64,000 bases of DNA from Tethya wilhelma (Eukaryota; Porifera; Demospongiae; Tethyida; Tethyidae): contig CAXIPT010000008.1 of assembly GCA_964030475.1 (NCBI GenBank), positions 3,271,127 through 3,335,126 of the forward strand, in the 5' to 3' direction. Below the pieces are notes generated by a model. It worked only from the letters and a program-made list of their open reading frames with translations, searched no databases and was not told where the DNA came from. Both the position numbers and the translations under genes were made by a program. Shown here one piece after another: positions 11,787 through 23,600 of the stretch; the first letter of the stretch is position 1, and each line of letters begins with the position of its first letter.

Positions 11787-14374
11787 TCTAAAAGTAGAAG
11801 AGGAAAAAGGTATTCCTCTAGAAGACCAACAGGCAGCTCTTAGCCTCCTCTTGGAGCTTGCTTTGCAGCGAGGCACTCTTCAGCACGTCTTGGAATCGGT
11901 GCTGCTTCTCCTCAGGCTCTCTGAGTCCACTGACAAGAACGTCAAACTAAATGTGAAGTGTGAAGAAGATGTGAAGCAGAAGAGACCCCCTCACTACGAT
12001 GTCAACAGTGGTGAAGGAGGATACCCTGTGGTTCCTTTCCTGAGGAGACTCAGTAACATTCCAACACCCCCCAGCCCCCAGCCAGGGATAAAGCCACATG
12101 AAGCTGTAAGCACAGACTGTATGTACCCATAGTAACCCAACATAAACAGCAAGTCTATAGTTCACATAGTTTATCAGCGTCTCTTGCTTATCACAAACAC
12201 ATCTCTAGCCTAACACTCCAACCAAGAACTATTTGGAGTTTTTGACTCTCCCCAATGATGACTCTACAAAGATGGACCTACGTCAAGTAGCCACAGTCAC
12301 ACTCTCTCACCTCAATCGACTGGCTGAATCCTTGACCAGCATTGATATGGTAAAACACAATGACTCTAATTGCCCATCATTTTGACATTAGGAGGAGGTT
12401 ATGCTCTGTATGCTGTGGAATGTAAATTATAGGCAGATTTTGAATCAAGAGTAATCTTAGGGGGTAATGTGATGGTTACTGTTCAGCCTTTGTTCATTAC
12501 CCCACCCTCTCACTCTCTCACCCTCTCACCCTCAGAGTCCTGACTCCTCTGACCAGTATCCTGTCAAGGCCCTCTACTGGGGAAGGGGCAGGAAAGACCC
12601 AACTCTCAATGGAAGTAAAATGTCTAGTCTCCTGGTAGAGCTGGGAGCCAAGGAGATTGTTGCTTCAGACAAGAACTGCTTTGTTCTCACTACACAAGGA
12701 ACTGTGTATAGTATTGGTGCAAAAGCAAGCGGAGAATTCTCTGCCCGTGTATGTTTACTGTTTATTGTGTGTGTTCATGTGTGTCATACTGAGCTCTACT
12801 ATCATGTGTGAGTGGTGTATGTATATTCAGTATGTACTTATGGACTTCCATAGAAATGCATGCCTATGTCATACATCTACAAATAGGTATCAAACTGTGT
12901 ATGTAATGATATGGTTGGCAATGAGCATTTACCCATACACACATGCCTCTTCTATTCAGCCTGTGCAATTCCCTGAGGAGGTTGAAATCATCCAGCTGGC
13001 TCACCACCCTGAAGGAAAGCATTTTTTGGCTCTCTCTTACACTCATGAGGTGTACTCTTGGGGTTCTGGAGAGAATGGACAACTTGGACTGGAAGATATC
13101 AAGTAAGTTAGCCAAAGTGGTATGTGCAATATGTTCAAGAAGGTAGTAGTTACATCCATTGTTCTATCACAGAAACCAGGAGGTCCCAGCAGTCATAGCC
13201 ATGCTGTCGGACTTGAACGTGGTGCATCTAGCTGCGGGAGGTAGCCATAGTGCTGCAGTGACCAAGACTGGAGCACTCTACACGTGGGGCAGGGGGACAT
13301 ATGGCCGGCTGGGACACGGTGGGTCATCATACTGTCTGTGAGCATGCTCTTGAACTCAAATATTCGTGTGCTGTGTAGGAAATGTCGAAGACAAGAATGT
13401 GCCAACATTAGTTCAAGGTCTGGCAGGTCATAAAATCATCGATGTTGACTGTGGCAGTGGAGATGCTCACACTTTAGCTCTTGAAGACAATGGTCAGTAG
13501 AATAATAACTTAAAAGAAGTTGTTTGGATACTACTGTCATCTGTATTTTCCCCTCCAGGCACTATCTGGTCGTGGGGTGATGGTGACTTTGGTAAGCTGG
13601 GCAGAGGAGGCAGTGACAGCTGCAAGACGCCCATGACCATCCCCAACTTCAAGAGTGGTGTCATCAAGGTGAAGTGTGGCTCACAATTCTCAGTTGCTCT
13701 TACCAAAGATGGAAAGGTGTTCACATGGTGAGTTGTTTACACAGTTCGTGACATGTATAAATTCATATTCACCAATATTGAAACGTACACTTTGCTTTTG
13801 TGTATCTTCAGGGGATCTGCTGAGTCGCATCATCTGGGTCATGGCAATGAAGAGCATGTTCGTGCACCCACTCAGGTGATGGGCTTAGCTGATGAGAAGG
13901 TTGTAGAGTTGGCAGTTGGTTCCCAGCACTGTCTTGTTCTCACTGAGACTGGTGATGTCTATGGCTGGGGGAGTAACTCCAATGGGGAGGTGAATGGGTC
14001 AGGAGAGGCTGTGCCTCTACCCACCCTCATTGCCTCTGCCTCCAAGCAAGGAGTGGTTTATGTTGCTTGTGGATCACGTGAGGTGGGTTGTATGTCATGT
14101 GATTGTCATGTGTATTTGTGTGTGGGCAATTGTGAGTAGATATGTAACTTTCAATTTCTTTGTTTAGAGTTTTGCTTGCTGCAAACATCAAGTTATTTCG
14201 TTCGGTAAAAGCCGTCCATTCTGTTTGGACGTAAAACGACCTACCTTTGAGAAGTTGGACCTACTTCTTCGTTATGTGTGTGAAGGTCTTGATGGGAGTC
14301 AAGGGGCCTACCCTCCTCCTCATCAGGAGCAGGAGTGCATGGCTGTCTCCACCCTCAACCTACTCAAGCTACAA
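11787..14374 (+). CDS. HERC2: HERC2 N-terminal segment with first RCC1-like propeller, incomplete at both ends
   Basis: Exons 11787-12105, 12209-12349, 12536-12748, 12960-13102, 13173-13318, 13379-13492, 13559-13727, 13812-14082 and 14168-14374 join in phase. A helical stretch ([20 protein letters not shown]) precedes RCC1 repeats with the usual sequence marks ([41 protein letters not shown]). The segment after the propeller ([19 protein letters not shown]) corresponds to HERC2 specifically, not to the small HERCs. HERC2 is a giant HECT ubiquitin ligase of about 4,800 residues acting in DNA-damage signalling and centrosome control. The upstream part is lost near the N gap. The rest (further propellers, Cyt-b5, DOC, HECT) is absent; a weak candidate next exon is 14472-14511. 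Confidence 0.9.
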
Positions 14375-14397
14375 GTGAGAGAACTAGTAGCTCATGC

Positions 14398-14475
14398 CTA
14401 GCTTCATTCCCAGGCTCCTCCCTCGCAAATATTTCCTTCGACAATAAGGAGGAGGAGCCTGGGCACAAGGCTATA
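14398..14475. mobile_element. Short hairpin MITE of the GCCT..CCAGGCTCCTCC family
   Basis: TTCCCAGGCTCCTCC near 14406 pairs with GGAGGAGCCTGGG near 14451. Related hairpins occur at 18836-18925, 34117-34185 and 52893-52975, with a fragment near 23108. It lies just after the last secure HERC2 exon, and a possible next exon (14472-14511) would use an acceptor at its edge. Confidence 0.75.
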
Positions 14476-14519
14476 GCTCATGCCATCATTAGACTTGAGT
14501 CTGATGGTTCGGTATGTAT

Positions 14520-16319
14520 GTTGAATTGTACACATACTTATCTAATTATTACCATGTGACTTATAGCGTGAGGCATGTTGCCAATTACGTGTCAAACAGG
14601 GTCAAAGGAGTGGACATGAACTGTGCCAATTTAGCATCAATAGTTTTGGATTGGGGGAAAATGTAATCACTGTGTGTATGTAGGTGGTGGGCTAGAGCTG
14701 CACCACTGGTTAGTGCTGCAGCTGGTGGCATCGCATAAGACTCAAGAGCTAAGTCACTGGGTGCTCATTGTTTTATTAGTCTACAGTGTGAGTGTCTATT
14801 GGTGCATGCAGCCACTGGAAGAAAGAACTAGCCCTATGTCGAAGACATATAGTAGAGCACGAATTTAGTCTAATGAAACACGCAAGCAACTTTCACATTA
14901 ACTAATTAGCATGCACAAAGCAATTTCCCTTCACTTTGTGTACAACTTCTCTATGTATTGTGTGCAAAAAGGAAACTACCCTACCCTACATAGCATAGTA
15001 CCAGAAACAAATTTCCTCTCAACATGAAACGGCTAGAATCCACGTGCGCCTACAGTATTGAATCAAAAAGTTATTGGTGAGAAATTGTTTTCGTAATAAG
15101 CATAGATCATAAATAATGATGCTTACTCTGTATGCCTTTCCTAGAACACTCTTCATAAGCACTGAGTACCATGTGCAAATCATTTGACTTGCTAGTGTGC
15201 ATCTATTTCTAATGTTCACGTGGTCAATGGTTGTCCTCATCCACTACATCATTGGGGTAAAACTCTTCAAGGTTAATTCCTTAACTACTCCACTTTGTTC
15301 TGGGTGTCAAGAACAGATTATCCAGATTATAGTCTCATTACCAGACCCTACCCCCCTCCCCCAGGGAGGTAAGGGGCTAGTGGTTAGTGAGCGATTTCTT
15401 AGTTGTGCTAACTCAGCACGTCATGTGACTTGCTATTGTTCTCTAATATAGTACATGATTTCCTGCTGCATAGAAAATGATTAAATTGCACAGCTTTAGT
15501 CAATGTGAGTGCTGCAGAGTTTAAGACTGCTGAGTCAGCACAACCAAGAAGTTGATCACCAGGCTCTCTGCTTTCTAGATTGCTATCTTTTGGGCAAAAT
15601 TAGAGAATAAAACGGTTTATAACCCCTCATGCCCTGTACAACTCTGACTGGCTAAAAAATACACTCATATTCAGCACTTATGGGTAAAGAGCTAATTTGA
15701 CCTACGTTTAGCAAAATACAACAAAATGGATATCATTTGAATGCTCAGATTGCACTGAATGCAATGGTAAAGGTTTCAGTTCCATACAACCTTCCTATAC
15801 TCTTAGATATATGCAAGGTGCTTTTAGGTGGTTTTTTTTTGTACCAACTACATATTTGTAAGTATTATCAGTCAATGGTTTATTTCATGAAAATTTGAAG
15901 TTGTACCAATGTAACCAGTATGAAATGGGCTTTCAAATGATATAAAATTGTCAACCTTTGGATAAAATTAGAGGATACAAAGTTGGTTTGATTAATAACC
16001 CCTCAGGTGCAGTACAAGTCTTGCTGGTAAATAATTATACTGACTACATATTTTTAACCATAATCAGTCAATGATTTATTTTGTGAAAATGGAACTTGTA
16101 CCAATGTAACCAGCATGAAATGAGCTTGCAGATGATATATAGATTGCTATCTTTTGAGGATATAACGTTTGTTCAATTCACTTATCATCTGGCCCTCTAT
16201 CACTCCAAACAGTGGAAGTATAGGGTTTAGTTTTCATGAATTCACGATACAATTACTACCCAATATCTAATTGTCCACCAGTCAGCTTGTTTTCTTGACA
16301 CAGAGTGCTTCTCTTTCAG
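14520..16319. other. Gap without exons between truncated HERC2 and truncated HARS
   Basis: No continuation of HERC2 and no N-terminal HARS exons (WHEP, motif 1) were found. The segment 15550-16180 carries repeat sequence with ATCATTTGAAAGCTC-like and CACTGAATGCAATGGTAA-like motifs shared with 36750-37250 and with the 375-bp array at 48605-50110. Confidence 0.6.
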
Positions 16320-18125
16320 GTGCCCTTTGCTCGCTATGTTGCCATGAACAAAATTAAACAGATAAAACGCTTCCACATTGACCGTGTGTACAGGCGGGAC
16401 CAGCCAAGAATGACACTGGGACGATACCGAGAATTCTACCAGTGTGTAAGTGAAGCCAACCGGCTGTGGGAGAATGTAGGGTTTCAATTAATTGATGCAT
16501 ACCCATAGCCTTCTTGGGGGCAACCCTTATGAGTTTACATTCACTAAAGCAGCTGTTGTTAGGTACATGTCTATTATTCTTGCATGTTTGTGTTCACATG
16601 CATTCAGGATTTTGATATTGCCGGAGAGTATGACCCAATGATGCCTGATGCTGAGTGTGTTAAAATCATGGCTGAAATTCTTTCAGAGCTTAAGCTTGGG
16701 AACTTCGTCATTAAAGTCAGTTGGCTACATGTAGTTCAGTAGTTAGAGGAAGGAAAGGAGAATACCTTAACGAAGAGGCTGTTTCATGGTTCGTTCTTGT
16801 CTCTAGGTAAACCATCGTAAAGTGTTGGATGGAATGTTTGCAGCTTGTGGAGTCCCTCAAGATAAATTCAGAACCATCTGTTCAGCTGTCGACAAACTAG
16901 ACAAAGTAAAAACACTGAATATGGTTCACTCCAGGAAGTTTCTATTTGCAAAAGTTTCATTTTCTTTACCCTCAATCCTTTAGACTGAATGGGAGGAGGT
17001 TCGTAAGGAGATGGTAGAAGAGAAAGGTCTTGATCCTGAAGTAGCCGATCGGATTAGCCATTACATCAAGTTGAATGGACGCCAGGAGCTACTGGAGCAG
17101 CTGTTGAGTGACAAACAACTCACCAGTGTGAAGGATGCTGTGGTGGGCCTTGAGGGCATGAAGCTGCTGCTCCACTACTGTGACATGTTTGGAGTGCTAG
17201 ACAAGGTGAGGTGCTGAGGGTAATGTAGTTGGTATGTGATATAGGTATTGTTCTACAGGTGTCCTTTGATCTTAGTTTAGCCCGTGGGCTGGATTACTAT
17301 ACTGGAGTGATATTTGAAGCTATTCTTACTGGTATGTTATCCTTTATCCTGCACGTAATATTTATGTATACATTGTATATAATTTTCACTGATGCTCAAC
17401 TTGATGTGTGTTCTCTCTTCGGACCAGGTGATCCCAGTGACAAGGGTAGTGAGGTTCCGGCTGTTGGTTCTGTGACGGGCGGTGGTCGTTACGATGAGCT
17501 TGTTGGCATGTTTGACCAACGAGGAAAGCCCGTCCCGTGTGTGGGACTCAGTATTGGCATTGAGAGAATATTCTCCATCTTGGAGTCTCGGGCAAGGGCC
17601 TCATCGACGACTAAAGTGAGAACTATTGAAACTCAAGTGTTGGTCTCGTCCGGGCAGAAGAACTTGATAGAGGACAGAATGAAGATATGTGCTCTTCTGT
17701 GGGATGCTGGAATAAAGGTAGGCATATATAGTGTAGTTCGCATTTTTTTTTGTCTTTATCTCACTGTTGTGATCCCAGTAGCGTCTGTCTGGTGTTTTTC
17801 TGTGTTCATAGTTCATACATAGTGTTACTGTTTCATTGTCTCAGGCTGAAATGCTCTACAAGAAGAACCCCAAGCTATTGAACCAGTTCCAGTACTGTGA
17901 GAAAGAAGCTGTTCCTCTCATTGTCATCCTGGGAGAGGAAGAGAAGGCCAATGGTGGAGTCAAGATAAGAGTCGTGGAAACAAGACAAGAGGTAGGATAT
18001 TTATGAGGTCATGTTCCCACACTGTTGCCATGGTTCACACGCTGAATTATGTCGTCGTTGTACAGTACTTTGTGAAAACAGCTGACATTGTTCCAGAATT
18101 AAAGAAGAGGCTAGAGGCTTTGTAA
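16320..18125 (+). CDS. HARS1: Histidyl-tRNA synthetase, 3' two thirds
   Basis: Exons 16320-16445, 16608-16715, 16807-16905, 16984-17205, 17259-17331, 17428-17717, 17845-17991 and 18066-18125 join in phase to a TAA. The enzyme charges tRNA-His. Class II marks are present: motif 2 ([19 protein letters not shown]), the histidine-binding string ARGLDYYTG, motif 3 ([10 protein letters not shown]) and the C-terminal anticodon-binding domain. The first exon opens at the VPFARY position; in the family another exon should end in YDLT just before it. No upstream exons with the WHEP domain, motif 1 or a start codon occur in the preceding 1.8 kb, so the gene is 5'-truncated here. Confidence 0.95.
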
Positions 18126-18462
18126 TTTTCACCTTTTCAATCGTTATGTGTTTATATAGGTTGTGAGTTGTTAGTTTGTTGATTTCTTACGAGTTTGCCA
18201 GAGTGTTATAATTATAACATAATGTTAATAATTTTAATGAGAATTATGTCCAGCAGTAGCTTTAATTTTGCTATAAACAAAACTCAGCAAAATTAATCAG
18301 TCAAATAGAGGATTAAAAAAACAATATTCTAGCATAATAACCAGTATGCAGTACATTATAAATTTGTATAATTATAGTTTGGAAAGAGGTAGACTAAGAA
18401 GGATTGCATAATTTATATAGCATCGATATCATTGTCTATATATAAGTAAACTGAGGATTGAT

Positions 18463-20336
18463 TCAGAAGGACCTCTTGCCGATCTCTGACCTCCACCCTG
18501 GTGCTCTCTCAAACCCATTCTTTCCCTCGGAATAGTCATTGATGGCTTCACTGATCTCAGAGTAGTCATTCATCACAAACGGACCTGCATGATTAGAGAA
18601 CATAACATGGCTGGTTAGGCTAGTCAGTTTTGTTATTCCATTACAATGATCAAAATGCGATGATTATAATTGAGATAAGTGAGACACTACAAATGTCTTA
18701 CCATGTTGTACAATTGGTTCATTGATTGGTTCACCGGCAATCAAAACAAAATGTAGTTCACCATCACCCTGCATGTATGGAATGGGTTTACATTACATGG
18801 GTAAAGCCATTTACACCAGTAACATACTAAGCTGTTAGCCTCGTTCCTAGTCTCCTCCCTTGCGTATATTTTCTTCGAAAAGAAAAGAAAATATACATGA
18901 GGAAGGAGCCTGAGAATGAGGCTACTAAGGTGTATATAACACATAGATAAGTTGCAACACTTACAACATTCTTGGCCTCAATGTGATCTCCATTTCCCAG
19001 CACCAGTGTGTGATGGGCGTCACTGGTGGTCCAATTCTGTTCTCCTCCGAACTCCCCTTTTCCTTTCAAGACATAGATGAACCCATTCCAACCCTCGGTC
19101 ACAGGCTGAGTCATGGTGGCACCGGGATCCAGTTTGAAATCAAGGTAGATGGTTGGCGTTCGAGTTCGCACAGGAGACTAAAGAGAAATAGAAAATCATA
19201 TTATTCAACAATGGCCTACTCTAGACAATATTATATGGACACCCTTTTGGAGCCACCTCCTTTATTTTTCCACGGGAATTCCGGGATTGAAGCTAAAGTT
19301 TGGCACAACTTACACTTGCTCCGTATGAGTTGCCAGCAATGACTGCAACATGTACACCATCTTGGTCAACGTGAGGGATGTCTTTCTTGAGCAGCTCCTG
19401 ATACTGTGGTTCTACCATCTGGATTGAAATGGTCGACATGAGATGCTGGTAATGATTTCATGCATGGGTGTATGTTTGGAAGACACACCTTGTCTTTGGC
19501 TTTCAGATTGATCCAGAGTTGGAGTCCAATGTTGTCTCCATCACTGGCTGGCATTTCAGAGTGTACAATCCCCTTACCAGCAGTCATCCACTGTTTATCG
19601 GGAGAAAAGGACAATAAATCGTGGATAAGATTAAAAAATGCATTTTTACAGTACTTAGCAAACTAGGTGAAGTACCTGTAAATCACCAGGGTTGATGGTT
19701 CCCTTGTGGCCACAGAAGTCCTCATGCTGAAATGATCCTTGTAGCATATAAGTCACCTATAATACAGATGTCAGGAAAGGTACTCAACACAACACAAGAG
19801 TCATTTATATTCACTGTTCAATGAATGGCTTACAGTTTCAAATCCTCGATGAGGGTGATCGGGAAATCCGGCCGGTTTGCGAACCTTGAACTCATCCAAC
19901 ATAAGAAATGGATCCAAATTCCTCAGCTACAAAAGGCATAGCAATGGCACATCATTATAGGTCTGTTCCCCCATTATCTATGGTTCCCCTGTGACCCTGT
20001 CCCAATAAGCAATTAGCTGGGAGGAGCTGCATAGGGAAAATTCCCTCTTCAAAGTGACACAAACCATGCACAAACCATAGATAATATACTCCGGCTAATG
20101 CACAAACCCACCTCCTGTCTCCCTACACTCCTCCTCACTCGCGCACCGACCCCCTCAGCTTGTTCCACGGAGAGAACCTTCTTCACAACGGCTCTGGCTA
20201 CTCCACTCATGACTGTCTCGCTCTTAAACTGCCACTCTAGCGATTCTGGAGAGTTGATAAAAGTTTGGTTGAGCTCTTCTTGACTTGTTGCGGCTGTAAA
20301 ACTCAGTATGACTACAGCAGTCAGTAGAATGATCAT
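18463..20336 (-). CDS. PIR: Pirin (cupin) with an N-terminal signal-like peptide
   Basis: Exons 20112-20336, 19834-19926, 19676-19756, 19489-19590, 19314-19418, 18965-19177, 18702-18768 and 18463-18584 join in phase to 335 residues. Pirins are double cupins with an iron site; in vertebrates they are nuclear NF-kB cofactors, and some have quercetinase activity. The metal ligands are visible: two His in [10 protein letters not shown] and His/Glu in HSEMPAS. The C-terminus ([14 protein letters not shown]) is characteristic. Known pirins are about 290 residues and cytosolic or nuclear. This one begins [19 protein letters not shown], a likely signal peptide, with about 45 additional residues before the pirin fold. 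The gene converges on HARS with about 340 bp between stops. Confidence 0.9.
18836..18925. mobile_element. Short hairpin MITE in a pirin intron
   Basis: CCTCGTTCCTAGTCTCCTCC pairs with the GGAAGGAGCCTGAGAATGAGG end; an internal hairpin (TATATTTTCTTCGAAAAG...) fills the centre. It belongs to the same family as 14398-14475. Confidence 0.75.
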
Positions 20337-20699
20337 CTAGCTCGCTGCAAGAGTTTTATAGACATCAGGGAATGACTAGTTCAGGTCTGAATGCTGAGTT
20401 TTCGTACGTTTTTGTGAGCACACGACTGCATGAGTCTTCATGGACTTACTACATCATCAATCACGACCTGGTTTCGAATCAATAGGTAAAGGTCGTCTGA
20501 ACAAAATGCTAGCAATGCGCGCGAAGTTTAAAATCTAGCTTTGTATTTATTACATTGTAATACTTTCAGCACATCTTGGCATAGCAAACACAAATAAACA
20601 CATATAACATTTAGATAGACATCAATCTACAATACAATCTTTATAATATTATATAGAATATATGATTGAAAAAAATTTAGCAAATAGAATTACAATTTC

Positions 20700-23600
20700 T
20701 TAGAATTCAAATTTTTCTGCTGCTTCCAAACCTGTGTCTGTCAAGGAACTGCTACCAGTAGCTGGTTCTTTCCTACTAGCAGAAGAAGCAGGCAAGGGAA
20801 ACATATCCTGACTACCAAGATATGAATGCTCTTCTAATATCTGTTCAACGGGTGACTTCAGTGGGCTCAGCAACTCCCGACTAGTGTGCCCACTACCCGG
20901 TGAAGCTGAAGTGTTCAGTTTGGTCAAGACTGGACTGTATCCAGTGAGAGATGTGGAGGTTTTAGGTGAACCGTACGATGATGATGGTACTGTGTTCACT
21001 ATTGATGGAGAGACAGACACAGATGACTGTGTGAATGCTGTCTTGAGAGGTGGCACTACAACTGCAAGACTCTTTGTGACCAGTGATGACAATTGTACGG
21101 AGGACTTCTCAAAGGGTGGCTTGGTTGTTACAACGCTTGGCTGGTGCACTACAGAGGTGAATGCACTGGTCATAGGTATTGAGTACACAGAGGCTGGTGT
21201 TTGAGCAGGCTGAGGAGGTAGCTTGCTGGGTAGAGGTGTCTGAGAAGAACTCGCTGAAATATGTGGAACAGTTGGGATCAAATCTGGAATAGTAGCAGGT
21301 GGTAGATGAATAGCAGGAGCCGACTGAATGATCCGACTCGATGGTTTGCTACTAGTACTAGAAGTTACTAATCCTGACGAAACTAAACCCAACGAGGACA
21401 CTGCAGTTGTTCTCACAGCTGATTTGGTCTTGAGCTGCAATTTTGAACTCTTGGCCTGAGTCGCAATGGAATTGAAGCTCTTTGGTTGAGCTGAGGTTTG
21501 TTGCACTTGCCTTTGAGCAGCTGTTGTTGTCACGGTTGAAGTGTTGGGAGTAGAAGGTGTCAACTTTTGCTGGCTCATAACCGAGGGCTGTTGTGCTGCT
21601 GCTGTTTGTGGAACACTGATAATGGTGGTGGTCCCTCCAGAGGTCAACAAGTAATATGTGGTATTGGGACTGGCTGTGTTGCTCAGCAGTGTGGAGGAAG
21701 GACTGGAAATGACTCTGGTGGCTTGAGAAGGCTGGCTAGCTACAGTGGTCACTGCAGAAGTCTTTGTAGCTGAGGTCAGTTGGGCAGTTTGTTTGAGTAC
21801 TTTAGGTTTTGATGATACAACAAGTGATGGCAGTTTCTTTTGAGACAGACTGGCTGATTTGGGTGAAGATACGGTAATTGCTTTCTTCTTTTCAGTTGAT
21901 GTGATCACACTCTGTCCAGAGGAGGCACTTGGTGAACTTGAGACAGTCTTAGGTGCAGCTGAAATAACTCCTTTGGATGTGCTTGATAAAGTACCAGTTG
22001 ATTTTTTTGTCTTGTGTGCCTTTTCGATTTCCAACTGCACTTTATTCTTATGCAACAAACTTAAGAGACTTTTGTCCAAAGGTAAAGCACCTTGCTTTGT
22101 TGTCGGCAACTGAGACACACTTGATTTCTTTGGTTCAGCAGGTTCCTGCTTGACGACAGGTTTCACACTACTCTTGGTGTACTTTTCAAGTGTGTCTTTC
22201 CTTATTACAAGCTTCTCAATAGGCTCTCTCTTCACGGTAACTGCTTTCTCCTTTTTCACAGTAACTACACAAAGCATATCAATTTGCAATTACATGCAAT
22301 TCATGAGGGAAACATAGCTTTGTTAGCACATAAAACAAACCTTTCTTCACTCTTGAGTCAATTGGACATAGAGAAGAAAAAAACAACTGTTAAAAAACTT
22401 GCAACAAAGAAAGAAATACAGCTTACTGTGGGTTTGTGAAATGACTGTGAGCTTGTTCGGACATTTTATAAAGAACGCTGACAATACAAGCACAATGGGA
22501 GGTGAGTATGCTGAAATCAATCAATCGGTCACTGACACATACCTCTTTGGCATCCATCCTTTAGGCCAGAAGGGCTTCACTTTCTCCTCCAGGAATTGCT
22601 ATTGACAACAAGGATATAATGCAATAGTTATTGAGCAAGCTATCACTAACTTACATTGACTATTTCCACTGCATTTGTTCTAATGGTCCTAATCCTCTCT
22701 TCACTGGCCACCTTAGCCCGCACCACATCATACAGCAGTTGCCTGCAAAATTGGTAAAGGTCGTCACAAGAGATAGTACACTATATGCAGGATACAGGAG
22801 GATTTGCTTCTGGCCACCACGACCCAATATTGTTTGCATCTTACTTGGTTTCAGGTGTCCATTTGTATTTCTTCTTAACCGCTGGTACTTTCTTAACAGA
22901 TGGTTTGCTTGCTGGTTCCTGAGAGCCTGGAAGCTTATCAGAACTCTCTTGGCTACTAGGATTGCTCCCTGGAGGTTGGCTACCACCAGGCAACAGAGAA
23001 TCATCAAACACATCTTCGTCAAGCTGCAATTGAAACACAAGTGAAAAGCACCAGCTACCATCATGATGAGTACAGGAGTGATTGTAGCAGACCCCTCTGT
23101 TAAGTTAGGGGCGAGCCTGGGAGCGAGGCTAATGTGATATTGTACTATGAAGACAAGTACCTTGTCAGAGATCGTATCTTGTTCCGTAGTGTCAATGCTG
23201 ATTGAAGATTGTGATGCTCTGGCTTCTTCGTATTCAGCCAGGTGCTCAGGCATGGAGGCCTCAACAGCTGCAGTGGGTGGAGAAGGAGTAGTCAGAAGTC
23301 TTAATAGAGGAAGACTAGGTATGTTTCTAACCTTGCTTTAGTTTTCGTAAAGGTTCCTCTAGTTCATCATCCTTATTGGGTGTTGTACATGGACAATTGT
23401 TGAGTGATAATGGGTGGACACAATAGTTGAATACACATGGACAAATTCACAAGTTACAATATACACTCATGAGTGCAATAAAATCCATAGTAACACACCT
23501 CTCTCTTTCTTAGTGTTTGTTTCACTCTCTTTGAAAGTGTTCCTTTGCCCACATTCAACTTATAAGCAAGGTACTCAATCACAGCCTGATAGCAAAACCA

